Shown here in pieces: positions 1 to 7,998 of a stretch of DNA of 30,580 bases (within the stretch, counting starts at the first letter, position 1; each line of letters opens with the position of its first letter). The notes beneath the pieces are model-generated. The model searched no databases, was not told the DNA's origin, and was given only the letters and a program-made list of their open reading frames with translations. The DNA is taken from positions 1 to 30,580 of the IMG/VR virus record IMGVR_UViG_3300045965_000122. One strand, 5' to 3'. The position numbers were made by a program, and so were the translations under genes. The DNA is from a virus.

Positions 1-9
1 CAAGTGGTA

Positions 10-23
10 GACCGCTCGCGGTC
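10..23. repeat. short perfect inverted repeat upstream of terminase
   Basis: GACCGC (10-15), a two-base centre, then GCGGTC (18-23) form a perfect inverted repeat just upstream of the small terminase gene. In many cos phages the packaging and terminase-binding sites lie just before this gene, so it could be part of such a site. One short palindrome is weak evidence. Confidence 0.3.
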
Positions 24-64
24 ACGTGCGCGTGCCTGCAGGTTTTCGCAAAGGGAGCGTGATT

Positions 65-625
65 GTGGGCCGAAGAGGGCCAAAACGGACACCGACGGCG
101 CTGAACGAGCTGCGGGGGAACCCGGGACAGCGCCGCCGCGGGCACGTGGAACCGCAACCGCAGACGTCTGCAGTCGCGGTGCAGCCGCCGACCTGGCTGT
201 CGAAGGACGCCAAGGCGGAGTGGCGCGCGCGGACGCCGGAGTTGACGCGTCTGGGGCTGCTGACGGATCTGGACGTGCTGCAGTTCGCGGCGTACTGCAC
301 GGCGGCCGCGCGGTGGATGCGGTACGAGCGCCGGCTCGAGCTGCTCGCGCGGAAGGTCGATGGCGAGCTCGTCGAGACGCCGAACGGGTTTCAGCAGCCG
401 CACGCGATCGTGAAGATGGCGCGGGATGCCGCCGAGCAGATGCGGAAGTTTGCGGCACTGTTCGGGCTGTCGCCGGCGGACCGCGCCTCGCTGTCGATGC
501 CGTTGGACCCGACGGCGCCGAAACTGAAGACCAGCGACAAGCCGGCGGCGGTGGCGCCGAGGGCGGATGAGTTCACGGCGTTTTTGAACCGAGAGCGGAC
601 GACCCGTGTCGGCACTGACGAGTAG
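65..625 (+). CDS. terS: terminase small subunit (P27 family-like)
   Basis: The small terminase subunit recognises the phage packaging site and hands DNA to the large subunit. The 186-residue protein begins MGRRGPKRTPTAL and continues with LRGNPGQR, the typical opening of P27-family small terminases. A helical middle (WLSKDAKAEW, and the stretch around AAYCTAAARW) and a charged C-terminus follow, and the length is normal. I chose GTG at 65 because AAAGGGAG at 50-57 gives a well-spaced ribosome site and because family members start there. In-frame GTGs at 26 and 59 would add up to 13 residues. The gene overlaps the large terminase start by 20 bases, suggesting coupled translation. Family assignment is by recognised motif, not by search. 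Confidence 0.88.
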   Translation: MGRRGPKRTPTALNELRGNPGQRRRGHVEPQPQTSAVAVQPPTWLSKDAKAEWRARTPELTRLGLLTDLDVLQFAAYCTAAARWMRYERRLELLARKVDGELVETPNGFQQPHAIVKMARDAAEQMRKFAALFGLSPADRASLSMPLDPTAPKLKTSDKPAAVAPRADEFTAFLNRERTTRVGTDE

Positions 626-2297
626 CGATTGGACGAAGGCGCGGCGCCGGGCGAAGGCCAAGGGCTGGGATCCGTCCTGGATTGCGGACGCGCAAGACGT
701 GCGCGCCGTGCTCGAGGGCGGATGCCGGTTCGATGCGGACGCCGGGCAGCACGTCGTCGACTTCTTCACGCGGTTTCTGCGCCATTCGAAGGGCCGACGC
801 TGGGCCGGTCAGCCGTTCACGCTGCTCGAGTGGCAAGACCGGCTCTTACGGCGGCTGTTCGGCTGGAAGCGCGCCGATGGCACGCGGCGATTTCGCCGCG
901 GTGGGATCTGGATCCCGAAGAAGAACGGCAAGAGCACGTTGGCCGCCGGCATCGAGCTGTACCTCCTGGCGGCGGACGGTGAGCCGGGCGCCGAGGTCTA
1001 CACCGGCGCCGTCGACCGCGGCCAGGCCGGCATTATCTACGGCGAGGCGGCGAACATGGTCCGTCAGTCGCCAGACCTTCGGAAGCGCCTGCAACTCGTC
1101 GACTCGAGGAAGACGATCGCCTTTCCTGGCATGGCGGCCAAGCTCCAGGCGCTTTCGGCGGATGCCGAACAGAGCGAAGGCCTCAACGCGCATGGGGTTG
1201 TGCTCGACGAGCTCCACGCGTGGAAGCGCAGCAACCTCTGGGACGTCATGCAGTACGCCGGGGCCGCGCGCGATCAGCCGCTCTACCTGGTGGTCTCGAC
1301 CGCCGGCGTCTACGACGAGACATCCATCGGCTGGGAGCAGTATTCCTATGCGAAAGGCGTAGCGGACGACCGGATCCACGATTGGGCGTTCCTCGCCGTC
1401 GTGTATGAGCCGGGCCCGCACGACGACTGGAAGGATCCGGCGACCTGGCGCAAGACCAATCCGAGCCTCGGTGTGACGATCGACGAAGCGATCTTCGCCG
1501 AGGAATGTCTCGCCGCGCAGCAGTCGCCCGCCGCCGCGGCGAAGTTCCAACGGTATCGGCTGAACATCTGGAACCGGCCGATCTCGCGCTCGATCGACCT
1601 CGAGGTCTGGGACGCGCAGGCCGGGCATGACGAACCGTTCCGACCGGAGGATTTCGCCGGAGGCGTCGTCTTCGGTGGGCTGGATCTATCGTCTCGCAGT
1701 GACATCTCGGCGGTCGTGTATGGGCGCACGTGTCCTGACGATGTGACGAACGTCGATGTCGCGGCGCGCTGCTGGGTACCGGCGGAGCGCCTTCTCGACA
1801 AGACCAACCCCAACGCGGCGTTGTATCGGCAATGGGTCGAGGAGGGCTGGCTCGAGGTCACGCCAGGGTCAGCGATCGATTACGACCTCATTGAGGCGGC
1901 GATTCTGGCTGACGCCGAGCGCTTCGACCTGCGCGAGCTGAACATCGACCATCTCTTCCAGGGGCAACAGGTCGCGAACCATCTCACGGCTGAAGGCCTG
2001 ACCGTGTTTCCGATGCGGCAGACGTTCACGGGGCAGGGGCCCGCGATGGCCGAATTCCGCCGGCTCGAGCTCCTCGGCGGGCTGCATCATGGGGGCCATC
2101 CGATTCTTCGGTGGGCGGCTGACAACTGCGAGTCCGTCTTCGACGGCGCGCAGAATGAAAAGCTCGTGAAGCCGGCGACCAACTCGGCGAAGAAGATCGA
2201 CCCGATGGTCGCGCTCGTGATGATGCTCGACCGGGTGTCGCGCTGCGAGGTCGACCCCCCGTCCGTCTACGCGACGCGGGGTCTCGTGGAGGTCTAG
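606..2297 (+). CDS. terL: terminase large subunit (ATPase/nuclease)
   Basis: This is the packaging motor: an N-terminal ATPase drives DNA into the prohead and a C-terminal RNase H-like nuclease cuts concatemers. The 563-residue protein has a Walker A-type motif PKKNGKST at about 104-111 and a Walker B-type motif VVLDELHAW at about 198-206. A nuclease-type acidic strand GGLDLSSRSD lies near residue 360, further acidic residues near NIDHL at about 446-450, and the family-typical KKIDPMVALVMML stretch is close to the C-terminus. Length is normal for HK97-like TerL. The start is GTG at 606, inside the small subunit gene. The portal gene follows three bases after the stop. The family identity is very secure. 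Confidence 0.97.
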   Translation: MSALTSSDWTKARRRAKAKGWDPSWIADAQDVRAVLEGGCRFDADAGQHVVDFFTRFLRHSKGRRWAGQPFTLLEWQDRLLRRLFGWKRADGTRRFRRGGIWIPKKNGKSTLAAGIELYLLAADGEPGAEVYTGAVDRGQAGIIYGEAANMVRQSPDLRKRLQLVDSRKTIAFPGMAAKLQALSADAEQSEGLNAHGVVLDELHAWKRSNLWDVMQYAGAARDQPLYLVVSTAGVYDETSIGWEQYSYAKGVADDRIHDWAFLAVVYEPGPHDDWKDPATWRKTNPSLGVTIDEAIFAEECLAAQQSPAAAAKFQRYRLNIWNRPISRSIDLEVWDAQAGHDEPFRPEDFAGGVVFGGLDLSSRSDISAVVYGRTCPDDVTNVDVAARCWVPAERLLDKTNPNAALYRQWVEEGWLEVTPGSAIDYDLIEAAILADAERFDLRELNIDHLFQGQQVANHLTAEGLTVFPMRQTFTGQGPAMAEFRRLELLGGLHHGGHPILRWAADNCESVFDGAQNEKLVKPATNSAKKIDPMVALVMMLDRVSRCEVDPPSVYATRGLVEV

Positions 2298-2300
2298 CTG

Positions 2301-4676
2301 ATGGGCCTGATGGCGACGTGGATGCGGCGGGTGATCGCGGAAGTCCGCGGGACGTGGGTCGGGCCGATCACGGCCAACTCGCCGGAGATCGCGCGGCTGT
2401 TCGGTGCGCCACCCACTACGACCGGCGTGGCCGTGTCTGAGCACACTGCGCTGACGTACTCGGCCATCTGGGCCGCCGTCTCCGTGATTGCCTCTCAAGT
2501 GGCCTCATTGCCGCTGATTCTCTACAAACGGCTCCCAACCGGCGGCAAAGAGCGCTTACTGCGCCATCCGTTGTACCGACTCCTGCACGATGAGCCCAAT
2601 TCCGAGATGACGGCGCTCGTCTTCCGGGAAACGCTCCAGGCGCACGTGCTCCTGTGGGGCAACGCTTACGCCGAGATTGAGCGGGATGGATCTGGACGGC
2701 CGGTGGCGCTCTGGCCGCTTCCACCGGACCGCGTCACGCCGTATCGCGAGTCGGCCGGCCTGCGCTTGCGGTACCGCGTGCGGAGTGCCGACGTCACCGG
2801 CCGCGATGTGCTCTTCGATCCTATCGACATGCTGCATATCCCCGGACTGGGGTACGACGGCACATGCGGCTATTCGGTGATCGGGAAAGCGCGCGAGTCC
2901 ATCGGGTTGGGCCTCGCGGCGGAACGGTTCGGCGGCACGTTTTTCGGGAATGGCTCGACCTTCGGCGGCGTGCTCGAGCATCCCAAGCAGCTCGGCGAGA
3001 TTGCCCAGAAGAACCTGCGTCAGGCCATTGAAGCGCGGCATCAGGGCGTCGATCGCGCCCATCGGTTCCTGATCCTTGAAGAGGGGATGCAGTACAAGCG
3101 GACGGGCATCCCGCCCAACGATGCGCAGTTCATCGAGACGCGGAAGTTCCAGATCGCGGACGTGTGCCGGTGGTTCAACATCCCGCCGCACAAGCTGCGG
3201 GACCTCGAGCGGGCCACCTTCAGCAACATCGAACAGCAGTCGATCGAGTTCGTGACCGACACGTTGCGCCCGTGGTTAGTCCGGTGGGAACAGGAGCTAA
3301 ACCGGAAACTGGTGGCGCCGACGGAGCGCAATATCCAGTTCGCCGAGCACCTGGTCGACGGGTTACTGCGCGGGGACATCGCGAGCCGCTACGCCGCGTA
3401 TGCGGTCGGGCGCCAGTGGGGGTGGTTGTCGGCCGACGACGTGCGCGAAAAGGAAAACATGAACCCGCTGCCGGATGGCTCAGGGCAGCAATACCTCGTC
3501 CCGTTGAACATGGTGCCGGCGGGTCGCATGGATGAAGTCATCGACAAGCAGGTCGCCCCGGCCCCGCCGCCTCCGGCCCCCGCGCCACCGCCGGTACCGG
3601 AGGAGGACGATGAGGAGGACGACGACGACCGGTCCGCCATCCTCGCCGACCTCAACGAGCGCCTGATGGAAGCCCACCGGCACCAGGACGAGGCACGAGC
3701 CGAAGCGGCGGCCGAGCGCGAGGCCCGCGCGCTGGTCGAACAGCACGCCGTCCTGACGGCCACGGAACGCGCCGTGCTGGCCGAACGGGAGCAGGCGGCG
3801 CAGGCCCGGGTGGAAGAGACAACCGCGCGCCTCGCGGCCCTGGAGGCACAGGTCGACGCCCTTGAAGCGGCCCGCGCGGCGACGACGGCCCAGCACGAGG
3901 CGGCGCTCGCGCAGGCGACACGGGAGGCCGAGTCGGCCGCGCACCGGGAGGCCGAGGCCGACGCGCGCGCGAGGGCGGCCCTCCTGGCGGCGGACACCGC
4001 CCAGCAGGAGCTCGTCGCGCTGCGTGAACGGCTCGACGAGGACATCCGATCGAATCGGGCGCTGGCCTTGGAGGAACAAGCCGCCCTCGTGGCGCGTCTG
4101 GCGGAGGCCGAAGCGCAGAGTGCCGCCACGGCGGCGGCGGCCGAACGCGCCCAGACGGTGGCCGACGAGGCCCTCCGGGCGCGCGAGGCGGCCACAGAGG
4201 CCAGGGTGCAGATTCTCACCGAGCTCGAGTCGCACCGCGCGTCGGAGGCGGCCCGCGTCTCCTCGGTCGTCGCGGCGCATCGGGCTTTGTTCGTGGATGC
4301 TGCGGGCCGACTCCTCAGGATCGAAGCCGACCGAGCCAGACGCGCCCAGGCCACGCCCGAGAAGCTGCGGCGCTGGATCGAGACGTTCTATCCCATCCAT
4401 GAGGACGTCTGCCGGATGGCGTTTCTGGCCCCGCTGCGCGCCCATCTCGCCTGGATGCAGTCGGAGGCCGACCCGGGCGAGGTGGCCGCGGCGATGGCGG
4501 CGCAGCATGTCGCGGAGTCGCGGCGACAGTTGCGCCTCGTGCTGGAGACCGAGGCTGGCGACGTCAATGAATCACTCGAGACGGTGTTGCGGCGCTGGGA
4601 GACTGACCGCGCCGACCATATCGCCGATCAGGTGTTACAGGAGGCGGTGACGTATGTCCGGACGACCACCAGGTGA
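2301..4676 (+). CDS. HK97-type portal protein with long coiled-coil C-terminal extension
   Basis: The portal forms the dodecameric ring at one capsid vertex through which DNA enters. Residues about 1-410 are a complete HK97-like portal: LTYSAIWAAVSVIASQVASLP near the start, RKFQIADVCRWFNIPPHKLR near 281-300, then DLERATFSNIEQQSIEF, and a closing REKENMNPLPDGSG. After this comes a proline-rich and acidic linker (about 418-443) and roughly 215 residues of Ala/Glu/Arg-rich helix of coiled-coil character. A C-terminal domain (about 665-791) includes DAAGRLLRIEADRARRAQ and RRWIETFYPIHEDV. A similar C-terminal domain occurs in other long HK97-type portals. At 791 residues it is nearly twice the basic length. 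The start is ATG 2301, three bases after terL. The end overlaps the protease gene by 23 bases. Confidence 0.95.
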   Translation: MGLMATWMRRVIAEVRGTWVGPITANSPEIARLFGAPPTTTGVAVSEHTALTYSAIWAAVSVIASQVASLPLILYKRLPTGGKERLLRHPLYRLLHDEPNSEMTALVFRETLQAHVLLWGNAYAEIERDGSGRPVALWPLPPDRVTPYRESAGLRLRYRVRSADVTGRDVLFDPIDMLHIPGLGYDGTCGYSVIGKARESIGLGLAAERFGGTFFGNGSTFGGVLEHPKQLGEIAQKNLRQAIEARHQGVDRAHRFLILEEGMQYKRTGIPPNDAQFIETRKFQIADVCRWFNIPPHKLRDLERATFSNIEQQSIEFVTDTLRPWLVRWEQELNRKLVAPTERNIQFAEHLVDGLLRGDIASRYAAYAVGRQWGWLSADDVREKENMNPLPDGSGQQYLVPLNMVPAGRMDEVIDKQVAPAPPPPAPAPPPVPEEDDEEDDDDRSAILADLNERLMEAHRHQDEARAEAAAEREARALVEQHAVLTATERAVLAEREQAAQARVEETTARLAALEAQVDALEAARAATTAQHEAALAQATREAESAAHREAEADARARAALLAADTAQQELVALRERLDEDIRSNRALALEEQAALVARLAEAEAQSAATAAAAERAQTVADEALRAREAATEARVQILTELESHRASEAARVSSVVAAHRALFVDAAGRLLRIEADRARRAQATPEKLRRWIETFYPIHEDVCRMAFLAPLRAHLAWMQSEADPGEVAAAMAAQHVAESRRQLRLVLETEAGDVNESLETVLRRWETDRADHIADQVLQEAVTYVRTTTR

Positions 4677-5244
4677 GGGGCTCGAGCGGCGCGTCTCGCT
4701 CGGCGAATTACGGGCGGACGCCGATGATCGCAAGCTCCGCGGGTATGCGATTGTCTTCAATCAACTCTCCCTCGATCTCGGGGGGTTCCGGGAGCGCATT
4801 CTCCCGTCCGCGGTGACCCGCACGCTGAAGGACGCTCTGGACGTGCGGGCGCTCATCGACCATGACCCGTCCAAGATCATCGGGCGCACGCGCGCCGGCA
4901 CGTTAGAGCTCCGCAAAGATGGGCGGGGTCTGAAGGCCACGATCGACCCGCCGAATACGACCGTCGCGCGCGACCTCATGGAATCGGTCGGACGCGGCGA
5001 CATTTCCGGGATGTCGTTCGCCTTCCGCACGCTTGAGGATGACTGGCACATGGAGGACGGTGAGCCCGTGCGCGAGGTCATGGACATGGAAATTCGCGAG
5101 GTCTCCATCGTGAGTTTCCCGGCCTATCCGCAGACCGACGTCGCGGTGGCCGTGCGGTCGTTGACGGCCTTTCAGGCCACGCAGAAACCGAGACATTCCC
5201 TGGACTGGTGGCGCCGATGGCACAAGACCCAACTCGCGCGATAG
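4654..5244 (+). CDS. HK97-family prohead protease (peptidase U35)
   Basis: This serine protease is packaged in the prohead and trims the delta domain from capsid subunits during maturation. The 196-residue protein has the family pattern: KLRGYAIVFN near 27-36, a catalytic-type His70 in ALIDHDPSKIIGR, and a catalytic-type Ser121 in DISGMSFAF. The conserved IREVSIVSFPAYPQTDVAV segment follows. The start ATG 4654 lies inside the end of the portal gene behind a strong AGGAGG at about 4639-4644. The gene sits between portal and capsid, as expected. Its substrate is presumably the N-terminal domain of the capsid protein at 5656-7011. Confidence 0.95.
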   Translation: MSGRPPGEGLERRVSLGELRADADDRKLRGYAIVFNQLSLDLGGFRERILPSAVTRTLKDALDVRALIDHDPSKIIGRTRAGTLELRKDGRGLKATIDPPNTTVARDLMESVGRGDISGMSFAFRTLEDDWHMEDGEPVREVMDMEIREVSIVSFPAYPQTDVAVAVRSLTAFQATQKPRHSLDWWRRWHKTQLAR

Positions 5245-5253
5245 AGGCGTCCA

Positions 5254-5451
5254 GTGGCACGCCCTCCACTCTTCGGTGAACCGGCGACCGACGCGATTCG
5301 GATTCGGGTGACGCCGCAACAGCGGCGCGATCTCGAGCACGTCGCCCGTGACAATCGAACGGACGTCGCGGACGTGATTCGCGAGGCGGTCAACGAATAT
5401 GTCTCGGATTATCGTGACCGTCCGGTATTTCGTGGTCCAAAACCCTCATGA
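5254..5451 (+). CDS. small ribbon-helix-helix-like protein
   Basis: The 65-residue protein has a short N-terminal tail (MARPPLFGEPAT), then a strand-like AIRIRVTPQQ and two helices (QRRDLEHVARD and TDVADVIREAVNEYVSDY). This pattern resembles ribbon-helix-helix (CopG/Arc-type) DNA-binding proteins: alternating residues in the strand, a basic first helix, and a second helix after a TDVAD turn. The start is GTG 5254, nine bases after the protease stop. Such a protein is not a standard part of the protease-capsid interval. It lies directly upstream of the structured leader of the capsid gene, so a role in late expression or packaging control is conceivable but only inferred. Confidence 0.7.
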   Translation: MARPPLFGEPATDAIRIRVTPQQRRDLEHVARDNRTDVADVIREAVNEYVSDYRDRPVFRGPKPS

Positions 5452-5550
5452 GGTCTCTACCCTAATCGTCGAGACATGAGCCGATGCGGCGGGAGGCTGG
5501 GTCCTCTGCGCCACACCGGCGACAAGAGAGTGCGCGGCGGCCTCTGGGAA

Positions 5551-5599
5551 GGGCGCGGCTCACTGGCGAACCAGATTCGCCTGTGGGCTGCGCCCTTTT
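5551..5599 (+). terminator. strong hairpin with T tract in the capsid leader
   Basis: Bases 5551-5570 pair with 5576-5595 around a five-base loop (CCAGA). The stem has 17 Watson-Crick pairs, two G-U pairs and one T-T mismatch. It is followed by TTTTCCTTT. This has the form of an intrinsic terminator or an attenuator, or a stable RNA end, between the 5254-5451 gene and the major capsid gene. Confidence 0.75.
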
Positions 5600-5620
5600 C
5601 CTTTGTGAATCGGTCGGGCC

Positions 5621-5649
5621 GTTCCCACGGCGAGAGCGCGAAAGGGAAC
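5621..5649 (+). promoter_or_regulatory. possible hairpin covering the capsid ribosome-binding site
   Basis: GTTCCC (5621-5626) is complementary to GGGAAC (5644-5649). The AAAGGGA segment (5641-5647) is the only plausible ribosome site for the capsid start at 5656, and most of it lies in the 3' arm. Folding would mask it. The stem is only six pairs with a 17-base loop, so this is a modest prediction. Confidence 0.4.
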
Positions 5650-5655
5650 AAGCTC

Positions 5656-7011
5656 ATGACGATTCAGGAACTTCGCACCGAGCGCAAGCGGTTGGCGGAC
5701 CAGGCCGAAGAGATCCTCGCCAAAGCGCGGACCGAAAACCGCGACGTGAATGCTGAGGAAGAGAAGCAGTTCGAGGCCATTCACGTCGACATCGAGAAGC
5801 TCCGCAAACAGATCGAGCGAGAGGAACGGCAAGCCGATGTGCTGTCCAGCCTCGAGCAGTCGGCGGGGCGCCGCTCGGAGCCGTCCCAGCCCGAGCAGCG
5901 CGGGCACGAGCATCGGGGCGGGGTCGGGCGCATCACGTCCGACGATAGACTCCATGCGATGCGGTCGTGGCTCCTGGCCGGCAGCGACATCGAGCGGACC
6001 CAGGAGATGCGCGAGGCGGGCGCCCGGTGCGGGCTCAATCTCGACCAGCGAGCGCTCACCTTCAAACTGCCACGGGTGGCCCCGCGGTCGCTCCGCGCCG
6101 AGGACCTGAAGGCGTGGGAAGAGCGCGCCGCGCTCGGCACGACGTCCGGGTCGGTCGGCGGCTACACGGTGCCCGATGAAGCGATGCGGGCCCTCGAAGT
6201 CTCCATGCTGGCCTTCGGCGGCATGCGTCAGGTCGCGACCATCATCCGCACCGATTCCGGCGCGGATCTGCCCATCCCTACCTCCGACGACACCTCCAAC
6301 AAGGGCGCGATCCTCTCGGAGAATTCGCCGGCGTCCGAACAGGGCATCACGTTCGGGCAGCTGGTGCTCAACGCGTTCAAGTACACGAGCAAGTACGTGC
6401 TCGTGTCGGTGGAGTTCCTGCAGGACAGCTCGCTCAACGTGGCCGAGTTCATCGGGCGCGCCCTCGGCGAGCGCATCGGCCGGATCACCAACGACCACTT
6501 CACCACGGGCGACAACTCGAGCAAGCCGAACGGGATCGTCACGGCGTCCTCGTTGGGCGTGACGGCCACCTCCCTCACGGCGACGACCACGTTCAGCTTC
6601 ATGATGGACCTGGTCCACTCGATCGATCCGGCGTATCGCACGAACGCCCGATTCATGATGTCGGATGCCGCGCTGAAGATGGTTCGGAAGATCCTCATTC
6701 CGCAGTACTCCGGCGACACGGCGGGCGCGCCGCTCTGGCAGCCGGGCATGGTGGCCGGGGCCCCGGATACCATCTTCGGGTACCCCTACACGATCAATCA
6801 GTCGATGACGGCGCCGTCGACCGGCGTCAAGTCGATCATCTTCGGTGACCTGAGCAAGTACCTGATCCGCGACGTGCGCGACATCACCCTGCTCCGGCTC
6901 GATGAGCGGTTCGCCGAATATCACCAGGTCGCGTTCCTGGCCTTCAGCCGGCACGATGGCGATCTGCTCGACGCTGGCACGGACCCGGTCAAGCATCACC
7001 TTCAGGGCTAA
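5656..7011 (+). CDS. major capsid protein, HK97 fold
   Basis: This is the main shell subunit. The 451-residue protein has an N-terminal helical scaffold-like (delta) region: MTIQELRTERKRLADQAEEI through a charged coiled coil to about residue 75, then a flexible segment to about 155. The HK97 core begins near GTTSGSVGGYTVPDE (161-175). Further family features are LPIPTSDD, LVSVEFLQDSS, and the C-terminal YHQVAFLAFSRHDGDLLD. The likely protease cut lies near 155-162, by analogy with HK97. ATG 5656 is chosen because the protein then begins with the family-typical helix. The in-frame upstream stretch from 5476 looks non-protein-like and overlaps a large hairpin. Terminator-like hairpins stand on both sides, so this gene may be expressed as its own transcript. 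Confidence 0.96.
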   Translation: MTIQELRTERKRLADQAEEILAKARTENRDVNAEEEKQFEAIHVDIEKLRKQIEREERQADVLSSLEQSAGRRSEPSQPEQRGHEHRGGVGRITSDDRLHAMRSWLLAGSDIERTQEMREAGARCGLNLDQRALTFKLPRVAPRSLRAEDLKAWEERAALGTTSGSVGGYTVPDEAMRALEVSMLAFGGMRQVATIIRTDSGADLPIPTSDDTSNKGAILSENSPASEQGITFGQLVLNAFKYTSKYVLVSVEFLQDSSLNVAEFIGRALGERIGRITNDHFTTGDNSSKPNGIVTASSLGVTATSLTATTTFSFMMDLVHSIDPAYRTNARFMMSDAALKMVRKILIPQYSGDTAGAPLWQPGMVAGAPDTIFGYPYTINQSMTAPSTGVKSIIFGDLSKYLIRDVRDITLLRLDERFAEYHQVAFLAFSRHDGDLLDAGTDPVKHHLQG

Positions 7012-7035
7012 CGCCGCCGGCGTACAGACGAGACC

Positions 7036-7066
7036 GGGCGCATCTCATCGGGGGATGCGCCCTTTT
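7036..7066 (+). terminator. intrinsic terminator after the capsid gene
   Basis: GGGCGCATC (7036-7044) pairs perfectly with GATGCGCCC (7054-7062) around a nine-base loop and is followed at once by TTTT. This is a standard intrinsic terminator form, 25 bases after the capsid stop. Its stem base and T tract (GCGCCCTTTTC) match those of the hairpin upstream of the capsid gene. Confidence 0.8.
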
Positions 7067-7087
7067 CGAAGGACCAGTGGAGGCACC

Positions 7088-7507
7088 ATGCAAGGCGTAC
7101 TCAGCGAGATCGGGCACATCACGGCGGAAGCGCCGACGGCCACCGGGACCAGCACGATCGATTCGGCGGCGGTCGACATGGCCGGCTGGGATGGTGCGAT
7201 CTGCATCTGCAAGATCGGGTCGATCGCCACCAACAACAACCTGCGCGCGCGCCAGGATGACGCCTCGGGTGGCTCCTACGCGGATCTCGCCGGCTCAAAG
7301 GTCGGCGACAGCGCGTCGGCGACCCCGTTCGTTCTGGACATTCGTCGGCCGATCAAGCGGTACCTCAAGTTTCGCGTGACCCGCGGCACGACGACCACGA
7401 TCGACACCCTGGTCGTCATCAAGTACCGCGGCCGGACCTCGAACTTCTCGCAGCCGACCAACACGAGCGTCGTGCGGTTGTTTGCGCCGGCGGAAGGGAC
7501 GGCGTAG
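7088..7507 (+). CDS. probable capsid decoration or minor head protein
   Basis: The 139-residue, Thr/Ser-rich protein is predicted to be mostly beta strand. Features are DSAAVDMAGWDGAICICKIGSI, an Asn-rich turn, SYADLAGSKVGDS, and a conserved-looking RRPIKRYLKFRVTRG. Similar proteins commonly lie just after the major capsid gene in siphovirus genomes and are taken as virion or decoration proteins. I recognise the pattern but cannot name a family. ATG 7088 follows GGAGG at about 7079-7083. It lies directly downstream of the capsid terminator, so it needs readthrough or its own promoter. Confidence 0.65.
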   Translation: MQGVLSEIGHITAEAPTATGTSTIDSAAVDMAGWDGAICICKIGSIATNNNLRARQDDASGGSYADLAGSKVGDSASATPFVLDIRRPIKRYLKFRVTRGTTTTIDTLVVIKYRGRTSNFSQPTNTSVVRLFAPAEGTA

Positions 7508-7510
7508 GTC

Positions 7511-7762
7511 ATGGCGCAGTTCAAGGCGGATCTCCGCGTAGTCGTGGCGACGGATCATGCCACCGCCGTGGCGCTGAAGGCGCAGGTGCAGGCGTTTCTG
7601 GATGCCTGCACCGCCGCTGGCGGCGACGTGCGCGGGAACGGCATCGACATCCGTCGAGACGAGGGACCGAGCAGTTCGGCGCCGGTCGGCCCATCGGCCG
7701 AAGGGGAACCGGCGGAGGCGAAAGCGGACAAGGCCAAAGCACCCAAGGCGGCGAAAGCGTAA
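7511..7762 (+). CDS. small hypothetical phage protein
   Basis: The 83-residue protein has a folded-looking first half (FKADLRVVVATDHATAVALKAQVQAFLDAC), then a Gly/Asp-rich turn and a low-complexity Ala/Lys/Pro/Glu tail ending AKAPKAAKA. No family is recognised. It begins three bases after the previous stop and ends three bases before the next gene, so it is clearly part of the head operon. It may be an accessory head or connector protein, by position only. Confidence 0.6.
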   Translation: MAQFKADLRVVVATDHATAVALKAQVQAFLDACTAAGGDVRGNGIDIRRDEGPSSSAPVGPSAEGEPAEAKADKAKAPKAAKA

Positions 7763-7764
7763 CG

Positions 7765-7992
7765 ATGCGGATTCGGTTTCTCGAGGTGACGGAATCGGCG
7801 CAGCCGGGGTACCCCTTTCTCAAGGGCCAGGTGGTCGAGGTCACCAAACTCACCGCCGAGATGCGGGCCTGGTTGAAGCGGCGACCGGATGGCACGGCCC
7901 GCGCGGAAGTGGTCAAAGACGTGGCGCCGGACGCGGCGGTGACCGAGAGCCCCGAAGCGGCCGTGCTGCCGCCCGCGCGCCGATCCGCCTGA
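7765..7992 (+). CDS. small hypothetical phage protein
   Basis: This 75-residue protein begins MRIRFLEVTESAQPGYPFLKGQVVEV, which looks like a small beta-barrel opening. LTAEMRAWLKRRPDGTARAEVV follows, then a disordered Ala/Pro-rich tail. Short proteins of this form (beta strands with a KGQVVEV motif, then a Leu/Trp-Leu helix) are common just before head-tail connector genes in siphophages, but their function is not settled. It is tightly packed between neighbours and has a coherent fold-like sequence. Confidence 0.6.
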   Translation: MRIRFLEVTESAQPGYPFLKGQVVEVTKLTAEMRAWLKRRPDGTARAEVVKDVAPDAAVTESPEAAVLPPARRSA

Positions 7993-7998
7993 TGCCCC

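Noticed and set aside
1-50. tRNA-like fragment (GTGGTAGACC with GCAGGTTTTCGC)
   Set aside because: No acceptor stem, no consistent anticodon stem, and the T-arm-like piece does not match the consensus.
3389-4508. Long antisense ORFs opposite the portal coiled coil
   Set aside because: Low-complexity Arg/Ser/Ala translations created by the GC-rich coiled-coil codons.
5476-5655. Upstream start for the capsid gene, adding 60 residues
   Set aside because: The added part is not protein-like and overlaps a 45-base hairpin. The capsid family start fits ATG 5656.
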